Notes under the pieces: generated by a model
Database searches by the model: none
What the model saw: only the letters and a program-made list of their open reading frames with translations
Told to the model about the DNA's origin: nothing
DNA from: Sediminivirga luteola
GTDB taxonomy: Bacteria > Actinomycetota > Actinomycetes > Actinomycetales > Brevibacteriaceae
Reading direction: 5' to 3'
Assembly: GCF_014639315.1 (NCBI RefSeq)
Contig: NZ_BMFY01000001.1
Coordinates: 334,747-398,746 of the forward strand
Length of the DNA stretch: 64,000 nucleotides
Position numbers and translations under genes: made by a program
In this document: positions 58,559 through 64,000 of the stretch, one piece after another
How positions within the stretch are numbered: the first letter of the stretch is position 1
How the letters are laid out: every line of letters starts with the position of its first letter

Positions 58559-59803
58559 TCATGCCTCCTCAGCCGCCTCGGGCGGGGACTTCTCCAGGTT
58601 ACGGAACGCTGAGGCGGACAGACCGTAGGCCACGAAGACCACCCACAGTCCCAGGAAGATCAGCGCGGCGGTCTCCAGGCTCATGAACTCCACCATCACG
58701 GCGGCCCCGGCGATGCCAGCGGGGGCAGCTGCGGGGATCAGGGCGTTCTGGGTTCCCAGGATCCTCCCTCGCATGTCCTCCGGGATGCGTTCGATGTTCA
58801 GCACCGAGATCAGCGCGCCGAACAGAGCGTTGAAGAATCCCAGGACGAAAGCGCCGAGGAAGACCACCCAGATCTCCGCCAGCGTCGCCGCGATGGCGAA
58901 GCCCAGCGCGTTGCCGCAGATGCCGAGCGTGAACCATAGGCGCCGGCGGCCTCTGCGGCCGGCCACGGTGTAGACCAGGCCACCGAGCAGGGAACCCGCT
59001 GCCAGGGAAGTGAGGACGAATCCGAGCAGCTCGGGGGAGCCCTCTGCGGTGAAGTACACCGGCAGGAGCAGCCCCTGCAGTGAGGCGACGGTGATCAGCG
59101 ACACCAGCATCAGCAGAGTCATCCCGACCAGGAAGCGGCTCTTCAGCAGCACCCTCCACCCGTCCTTGAGTTGCGACCATCCGGTGCCTGCCAGCTTGGT
59201 GGTTTCGGTCTCTGCAAGCGCGGAACGGCCCACCACGGCTGGAAGCATCAGCGTCATCATCGCCGCGGCCAGTGACGTTCCGGCGGTGATCCACAGCACG
59301 GTGGTCCCCTCGAAGAACCCCATCAGCGTCCCTGCTGCGGCAGGGCCGATCAGCAGCGCGATCGTGGTCATGGTCTCGCGCAGGCCCATGAGTCGCTCGG
59401 CGGAGACGCCTCCGTGCCGGACGATCGCCGGGAGGATGGTTTCCCGCGCGGTGATGCCGGGTCCGTCTCCGAGCGTGGACAACGCGCCGAACAGCATGAA
59501 CCAGCCGATGTTCAATCCGGTGATGAGGTCGATGATCGGCAAGGCGGCGATCGAGGCGGCGGAGATCAGATCGCACATGATCGAGGCGGTGCGCCGGTTG
59601 ATCCGGTCCAGCACCACTCCCATGAATAGTCCAGCCAGCAGCCCCGGGATGGCGGTGGCTGCCGCGACCGCTCCGGTGCCCAGGACGCTGCCGGTGGTGG
59701 TCAGTACGATCAGCGGCAGCGCGATCGCGGCAATTGACTGGCCCAGCACGGCCAGCGTGATGGAGGCGAGATAAAAGACGACGACTCTACGCATAGCCTC
59801 CAT
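58559..59803 (-). CDS. MFS exporter (MFS_3 type)
   Basis: 414 residues with about 12 membrane segments and no charged N-terminal extension. LFMGVVLDRINRRTASIMCDLISA (the motif A loop between helices 2 and 3), a long central loop at about 190-215 and GFFNALFGALISVLNIERIPEDMRGRILGTQNAL (in parts: LNIERIPEDMRGRILGTQNA) are typical of the enterobactin-exporter/macrolide-efflux branch. The start could be ATG 59803 or 59794. With the MerR gene it makes an efflux module. The transported compound is unknown. Confidence 0.9.
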   Translation of the reverse strand: MEAMRRVVVFYLASITLAVLGQSIAAIALPLIVLTTTGSVLGTGAVAAATAIPGLLAGLFMGVVLDRINRRTASIMCDLISAASIAALPIIDLITGLNIGWFMLFGALSTLGDGPGITARETILPAIVRHGGVSAERLMGLRETMTTIALLIGPAAAGTLMGFFEGTTVLWITAGTSLAAAMMTLMLPAVVGRSALAETETTKLAGTGWSQLKDGWRVLLKSRFLVGMTLLMLVSLITVASLQGLLLPVYFTAEGSPELLGFVLTSLAAGSLLGGLVYTVAGRRGRRRLWFTLGICGNALGFAIAATLAEIWVVFLGAFVLGFFNALFGALISVLNIERIPEDMRGRILGTQNALIPAAAPAGIAGAAVMVEFMSLETAALIFLGLWVVFVAYGLSASAFRNLEKSPPEAAEEA

Positions 59804-60112
59804 TGAGAACTATGACGTAACGACGGAGTCAATCCGAGCACCGGTGCTGGATGGCGCATGAAGATCGAAGGCGATGTTCCGCGCGCTGAGCCATCTCAGC
59901 TCCGGCGCGTCCGCTGCCGAAGGTTCTCGGCCCCGCGGGCTGCCGACGAAGTCGCGTATTCGTTCTTCTTGCCTTCTGCTTTTCTCATTGAAGCCTGGCA
60001 GCTCTTCTGCCGGTAGCCGAGCTGCCAAGCAGGAAGCGGCGCTGTGTCCGGCGCGGGTGGTGCGGGCGTGGCGGGGGCCTGAACCGGCCGAGCGGATCGG
60101 CGGCCGCTAGTC
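59804..60112. other. 309-base intergenic region with MFS promoter
   Basis: A reverse-strand TTGACT (59827-59832) lies about 24 bases upstream of the first ATG, with no good -10 at 17 bases. A lengthened spacer, as in MerR-controlled promoters, is possible (CTCAAT at 19 bases). The rest, up to the end of the polymerase-like gene, has nothing recognisable. Confidence 0.45.
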
Positions 60113-61864
60113 CTACCCCTTGACCGCGCGTTCGGCGATCCGCACATCGAGTGGAAAGTCGACGGGTGCATCCCCGAAGAGCAGCTTTCCGGCGGAGACG
60201 GCAGATGCCCGCACCGCTTCAGCGGCTTCCTCAGCATGTTCGGCCGGAGCGTGCACGATGACTTCGTCGTGCAGGAAGAAGACCAGGTGCGGGCGCCGCT
60301 CGAATGCGGGGCCGGATGCGCGAGCGGGCGGGGTATCCAGGACGGGAGCCATGCGGGCCAGGCGGAGCCGCAGCTCCGCGATCCAGGCCAGCGCCCATTC
60401 GGCGGCGGTTCCCTGCACGACGAAGTTGCGCGTGAACCGGCCGAAGCTTCTGGCCGAGCTGCGAGCGCGGCGTTCTTCCGCGTCGCCCGCACCGGGCTGG
60501 CTCGCGCGGTCCTGCGCGCGATGCCACTCGGGACCCGGCGGCGGCGACGAGCGGCCCAGCCAGGTGGAGACGATGCCTCCCCGCTCGCCTGTGCTCGCGG
60601 CCCGGTCGACGACCGCCATCGCGGCGGGGAAGATGCGTCGCAGCTGCGGTACGAGACGACCGCTGTCCCCCGTGGTCGATCCGTAGAGCGCGCCGAGCAC
60701 GGCGATCTTCGCCTCCTGCCGGGTCGCGACGATGCCCCTTTGCACGATGCCCGAATACAGGTCCTTACCGCGTCCGGCCGCCGCCATCGCCGTATCGCCG
60801 GCCATCGCTGCCAGCACGCGGGGCTCCAGCTGAGCCACATCGGCGGAGACGAGCAGCCATCCGGGGTCGGCGCGCAACGCGGGCCGGAGCACGCGAGGCA
60901 ATTGCAGGGCGCCCCCGCCGCTCGATGCCCACCGGCCGGTGACGACTCCACCGGGGACGTACACGGGGTGGTACCTGCCGTCGTTCACCCATTCGGTGAG
61001 CCAGGCCCAGCCGTTGGCTGAGTGAAGTCTCGCCAGCCGCTTGTATTGCAGCAGCGGCTCGATCACGGGGTGCTCCTGATCTTCGAGCTCCCAGCGCGAC
61101 GTCGATTGCACGTTGATACCCGCCCGGCGCAGCGACCGCAGCAGTTTCGGGGGTGAGTCGAGGCTTGTGTCGTGTTCGTTCAACGCACGACGCACCTCAT
61201 GGGCGAGTTCCGCCATTCTCGCGGGCTTCTGCCCGGGGGCCGGTTTCGGGCCGAGGGTTTCCGTCAGTATCCGGCTGTGTTCCTCTTCGTCCCACGGCAC
61301 TCCCGCTGTACCCATTTCGACCGCGGCGAGAGCACCGGCTGACTCGGCCGCGAGCAGCAGTTGCAGGCGGCCGGAGCTGGCGCTGGCTGTGACCGCGGCG
61401 CGTTGACGTCCGAACTCCCGTAGCGCCTCATCGACATCGTGCGGCACCTCGGCCGTCATGTGCCCGGCGGCGTTCTCGATCTCGAACAGTGCCGATGTGC
61501 CGGGTGCTTTCGGCTCCGCAGTGCCCGGCGCGGCATCCCAGTGGGAAGCCTCGACGAGCGCCGCGCGATCAGCCACCAGCTCTGCGCGACACAGGATCGC
61601 GTGGCACAGGCGCAGGTCGTGGCAGCGGTCGACTCTGACTCCGGCGGCCAGGAGCGGCGGGTACCAGGAAGGGGCGTCGCTCCACACCCATCTGGGGCTC
61701 ACTGCCGATTCCTGTGCCGACACGAACTCCGGGAGCGCATCGGCGTCCAGTTCGATCCTGTCGATGGTGTCGCCGAGTGCGTTCAGCATGACCGCAGCGA
61801 CACGTCTGGCGGCGGTATGACCAAGCACGCACCAGCGGGCCGGAGGATCGGAATTCGCACTCAC
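60113..61864 (-). CDS. family A DNA polymerase-like protein (polymerase I-type, actinobacterial)
   Basis: 583 residues. It has a degenerate 3'-5' exonuclease-like N-terminal part (about 1-200) and a polymerase domain. Motif A is SADVAQLEPRVLAAMAGD (about 340, for the usual DYSQIELR), motif B is RQEAKIAVLGALYG (about 385, Leu for the conserved Phe), and motif C is HDEV (about 533). This is the actinobacterial 'bifunctional 3'-5' exonuclease/DNA polymerase', a second family A enzyme distinct from PolA and lacking the 5' nuclease. It may act in repair. An Arg/Glu-rich insert at about 450-480 looks disordered. Catalytic Asp residues of motifs A and C are kept, so activity is plausible. Confidence 0.85.
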   Translation of the reverse strand: MSANSDPPARWCVLGHTAARRVAAVMLNALGDTIDRIELDADALPEFVSAQESAVSPRWVWSDAPSWYPPLLAAGVRVDRCHDLRLCHAILCRAELVADRAALVEASHWDAAPGTAEPKAPGTSALFEIENAAGHMTAEVPHDVDEALREFGRQRAAVTASASSGRLQLLLAAESAGALAAVEMGTAGVPWDEEEHSRILTETLGPKPAPGQKPARMAELAHEVRRALNEHDTSLDSPPKLLRSLRRAGINVQSTSRWELEDQEHPVIEPLLQYKRLARLHSANGWAWLTEWVNDGRYHPVYVPGGVVTGRWASSGGGALQLPRVLRPALRADPGWLLVSADVAQLEPRVLAAMAGDTAMAAAGRGKDLYSGIVQRGIVATRQEAKIAVLGALYGSTTGDSGRLVPQLRRIFPAAMAVVDRAASTGERGGIVSTWLGRSSPPPGPEWHRAQDRASQPGAGDAEERRARSSARSFGRFTRNFVVQGTAAEWALAWIAELRLRLARMAPVLDTPPARASGPAFERRPHLVFFLHDEVIVHAPAEHAEEAAEAVRASAVSAGKLLFGDAPVDFPLDVRIAERAVKG

Positions 61865-61987
61865 GTGACAACGCTAGCCCGAACTTCCGGCGACGGCTGG
61901 CTGGGCCTGGTGTCAGCCGGAGCCGTGGAAATGGGCCACCTGCCTGGTGCTGCGCCCGTGTTACTCGGCACTATCGTGGCGCTTGTC

Positions 61988-62365
61988 CTAATCGTCGCTT
62001 TCTAACTCGATGCAGTAGCTTCTCAGCTCGGCGATCTTCGCGGTCTTCGAGGTGCTGGTGAAACGGATCGCGTGGCTGAAGTCGAGCCGTCTTCCTCCTG
62101 CCTCCAGGTAGCCGTCGCAGGACGCGAGCCGGCCGTGGGTGACGACCGAGACGACCTCCAGGCGCTCGGGCGAGAACGGTGGGCCGACCTCTTGGGCAGC
62201 ATCAGGGCCGATGCGGGTCTCGCCTCCTACGACTGTCCAGGCCGCGTCGTCGGCAAGCCGCTCGGAGACGGCCGCGGTATCTCCCCTGGCCCAGTTCACC
62301 GCGAAATCTCCGACGATGCCCACGCGGGGCGCGTTGCCGCAGTCGGTGGGGAGCTTGATCTCCAT
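61988..62365 (-). CDS. SnoaL/NTF2-like protein
   Basis: 125 residues from ATG 62365, with AAAGGG upstream. The cone-shaped SnoaL fold is suggested by VGDFAVNWARGDTAAVSERLADDAAWTVVGG (in parts: NWARGDTAAVSERLADDAAW) and the closing strands RLDFSHAIRFTSTSKTAKIAELRSY. Members are small-molecule binding proteins or isomerases of unknown substrate. It lies just downstream of a VOC gene on the same strand. Confidence 0.75.
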   Translation of the reverse strand: MEIKLPTDCGNAPRVGIVGDFAVNWARGDTAAVSERLADDAAWTVVGGETRIGPDAAQEVGPPFSPERLEVVSVVTHGRLASCDGYLEAGGRRLDFSHAIRFTSTSKTAKIAELRSYCIELESDD

Positions 62366-62472
62366 GGGATCCCTTTCGGCTTGCCGGCTCTGCGACCGGG
62401 AGAGTGACGTCACAGCGGTCGATGTGTCGCAGGGTGGTGTGGGCGGCAGCCATGTCCGGACCGCACTATGAC

Positions 62473-62964
62473 CTATGCCTCTTGAGCGGCCGCCCATTCG
62501 GCGACGCGGCGTGCGCTCTCGTCCTCTGAGATGTCCTCCACCCGGGTCATGACCGACCAGCGAATGCCGAAGGGGTCTCGGATACTTGCGTAACGGTCAC
62601 CAGAAACGAAATCGGCGATCGGCTCGCGGATGATTGCTCCGGCGGCTTCGGCTGAGGCAACGACCGCATCGACATCGGAGACGTACAGGCCGAGCGAGTA
62701 GCAGTCGTCCTCCCTGGCCGGAGGGGCGACGAGGTGATAGTCGGGAACGGGTTCGCCGATCTGGAGGAGCCCGTGCCCGAAGTCGAGGACGGCATGAACC
62801 ACGATGCCACCCATCTCGGTCACGTCGACCACGCGAGCGCCGAACACGTCTCGGTAGAAGCTGATCGCTTCACGGGCGTTCGGGATCGCGAGGAACGGCG
62901 TGATGCTGCTGGCACCCCTGGGCGTGCCGTGGTCGGTGTGTTCACCGTGCGCTGCTGTTGTCAT
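62473..62964 (-). CDS. VOC-family (glyoxalase-like) protein
   Basis: 163 residues. The PhnB-like VOC fold shows SSITPFLAIPNAREAISFYRDVFGARVV, LLQIGEPVPDYHLV and RYASIRDPFGIRWSVMTRVED, with Asp/His/Glu positions suited to metal binding. It probably acts on or binds a small organic molecule. It is divergent from the AraC-type gene. Confidence 0.85.
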   Translation of the reverse strand: MTTAAHGEHTDHGTPRGASSITPFLAIPNAREAISFYRDVFGARVVDVTEMGGIVVHAVLDFGHGLLQIGEPVPDYHLVAPPAREDDCYSLGLYVSDVDAVVASAEAAGAIIREPIADFVSGDRYASIRDPFGIRWSVMTRVEDISEDESARRVAEWAAAQEA

Positions 62965-63039
62965 ACGCCCAAACGTACGGCCATCGAAACCGCCTGCGCT
63001 TGAAGATTCGCGCCATCTCCGCTCGGTAGAGTGGGCAAG

Positions 63040-63840
63040 GTGACCGCGAATCCGGCAACGTCACGCGGGGTGCTGTACCCGGCCAGCCTCCCGACCTTCC
63101 ACCGTGAGCCTGCCACCGGCGATCTCGCGGTGTTCGTGCGCTGGTTCTGGATTCCCGAGTGGGACATCGAGCCCGGACGCACCTCACGCCAGCACTTGAT
63201 CGGGTTCCCAGCGTGCAATCTCGTTGTCGAGGACACCGTGACCGGAATCTCGGGGCCGACGACGCGCGCGTCCCACCGTGATCTGACCGGGAAAGGCTGG
63301 GCGGTGGGAGCGCTGCTTCGCCCTGCCGCAGTCCCCGCCCTGGTGGAGGACGTGTCCCTGCTCCGCGATGCCTACCGGGAAGTCGAGCTTCCCGAGCTCT
63401 CGGCTGCGGTCCGCACGGCGATGAACGCCAAGGGTCCAGGGGACGATCGCCGGGGCGCGGCCGTCGCCGTCTTCACCGAATGGCTGCTGAGCCGAATGGG
63501 AAGTCCGAGCGATGAAGCGCTGCTGGCCAACCGTATGGTCGAAACTGCCGAAACCAACCCCTCCGTGCAGCATGTGGCAGACCTCGCTGCGCACTTACAC
63601 CTCTCGACTCGTAGCGTGCAACGGCTCGCTACCAAGTACGTCGGCGTTTCCCCGGCTTCCTTGATCCGCCGCCGCAGGCTTCAGGAAGCGGCAGAAAAAC
63701 TCCGCCACGACCCGAGCCTCGACCTGGCCGCGCTGGCGCACGAATTCGGCTACGCCGATCACGCCCACTTGACCAACGATTTCCGGACCAACCTCGGCTT
63801 CACGCCCAGCAACTACCGGAAATCCCTGTCCGACGGGTAA
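63040..63840 (+). CDS. AraC-family regulator with DUF6597-like N-terminus
   Basis: 266 residues from GTG 63040 (GTG 63031 is an in-frame alternative but overlaps a TAGAGT -10 hexamer, so 63040, about 8 bases after it, is the likelier leaderless start). The N-terminal sensor domain includes LAVFVRWFWIPEWD. The AraC domain (about 165-260) contains VQHVADLAAHLHLSTRSVQRLATKYVGVSP and LAHEFGYADHAHLTNDFRTNLGFTPSNYR (in parts: LHLSTRSVQRLATKYVGVSP, HEFGYADHAHLTNDFR). It likely controls the divergent VOC and SnoaL-like genes. Confidence 0.9.
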   Translation: MTANPATSRGVLYPASLPTFHREPATGDLAVFVRWFWIPEWDIEPGRTSRQHLIGFPACNLVVEDTVTGISGPTTRASHRDLTGKGWAVGALLRPAAVPALVEDVSLLRDAYREVELPELSAAVRTAMNAKGPGDDRRGAAVAVFTEWLLSRMGSPSDEALLANRMVETAETNPSVQHVADLAAHLHLSTRSVQRLATKYVGVSPASLIRRRRLQEAAEKLRHDPSLDLAALAHEFGYADHAHLTNDFRTNLGFTPSNYRKSLSDG

Positions 63841-63918
63841 GTCCATGGTCACGGTGGGGCTTCGGCCGCGCTCGCTTCGACCGCATGACAAGGCTGCGTG
63901 CGGGGAAGAACGTAAAGT

Positions 63919-64000
63919 GGCTCTTCGGACTTCCGGTGGGGATCACGTGTTGAGTCCGCCTGCGACGAGGAGCATGCGGAGGCGGTAGTTGGAGAGGTTG
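63919..64000. mobile_element. end of an ISL3-family-like insertion sequence, cut by window edge
   Basis: GGCTCTTCGGACTTCCGGTG at 63919 resembles the terminal inverted repeats of ISL3-family elements, which start GGCTCTTC. A transposase-like C-terminus begins 24 bases inside it. The eight bases before it (CGTAAAGT, 63911-63918) would be the target duplication, which can be tested only beyond the window. Confidence 0.6.
63943..64000 (-). CDS. transposase C-terminus (partial)
   Basis: Only the last 18 codons and the stop are inside the window: NLSNYRLRMLLVAGGLNT. NYRLRML-type endings are typical of ISL3-family transposases. It is truncated by the window edge, so completeness is unknown. Confidence 0.55.
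   Translation of the reverse strand, partial: NLSNYRLRMLLVAGGLNT

Overview
The window is about 64 kb of very GC-rich DNA with the hallmarks of an actinobacterium. Genes are densely packed, GTG starts are frequent, many gene pairs overlap by 4 bases (ATGA/GTGA), several promoters sit so close to the start codon that the transcript should be leaderless, and the block mscL - SAF protein - FmdB/Ruc - 5-FCL | galU - glp(moeA) - moaC - mog - rimJ ... glpR resembles the mycobacterial Rv0985c-Rv0996 neighbourhood. A member of the order Micrococcales is my best guess; the genus cannot be fixed from this sequence alone.

Layout. 1-2.6 kb: an MFS transporter cut by the left edge, its DeoR-type regulator, and a small alpha/beta hydrolase. 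2.6-3.5 kb: tRNA-Arg(CCT) and a decayed near-copy on either side of a small membrane protein. 3.9-9.0 kb: a tightly coupled catabolic operon (double Lrp/AsnC regulator, polysaccharide-deacetylase-family hydrolase, MHS-type transporter, SDR, ketopantoate-reductase-like enzyme) closed by a strong hairpin. 9.1-9.9 kb: an ArsR/AHSA1 pair. 10.2-14.6 kb: a 1,400-residue SF1-helicase-like protein with degenerate ATPase motifs and a C-terminal nuclease-like domain, plus a small acidic partner. 14.9-22.0 kb: the conserved housekeeping block (mechanosensitive channel, redox chaperone-like protein, folate repair, UDP-glucose synthesis, molybdenum cofactor genes and the gephyrin-like cell-division protein Glp, RimJ-like acetyltransferase). 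22.0-29.4 kb: a substrate-specific catabolic island (BKACE beta-keto acid cleavage enzyme, SDR, LacI, TRAP transporter and, divergently, a 3-hydroxyacyl-CoA-dehydrogenase-like enzyme). This island sits between rimJ and the gene I identify as glpR/sepX-like (29.65-31.5 kb).

31.6-38.2 kb: a membrane-anchored serine hydrolase, then reverse-strand metB, cbs (cysteine synthesis from homocysteine), an SRPBCC protein and a succinate-semialdehyde dehydrogenase. 38.8-42.5 kb: a large secreted, sortase-anchored protein that fuses a phosphodiester glycosidase to a calcineurin-like phosphoesterase. 42.6-49.6 kb: a second acid-utilisation cluster (acyl-CoA dehydrogenase, GntR, TRAP transporter, family III CoA-transferase, IclR). 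49.6-53.7 kb: a LacI regulator divergent from a histidinol-dehydrogenase-family enzyme that looks like sulfopropanediol dehydrogenase, followed by a GntP-type permease. 53.8-64 kb: mostly small accessory genes (VOC proteins, AraC + quinone reductase, Tat-exported NlpC/P60-like protein, MerR + MFS, a DNA polymerase I-like enzyme, SnoaL-like, AraC), ending in what looks like the end of an ISL3-family insertion sequence.

The main themes are repeated modules of regulator + transporter + two to four enzymes for uptake and breakdown of small organic acids or sulfonates, placed around a conserved cell-biology core. Two secreted-protein genes (38.8 kb and 57.5 kb) carry upstream triplets of 11-nt direct repeats that look like PhoP (PHO) boxes. 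No CRISPR array, prophage, rRNA gene or replication origin was seen.
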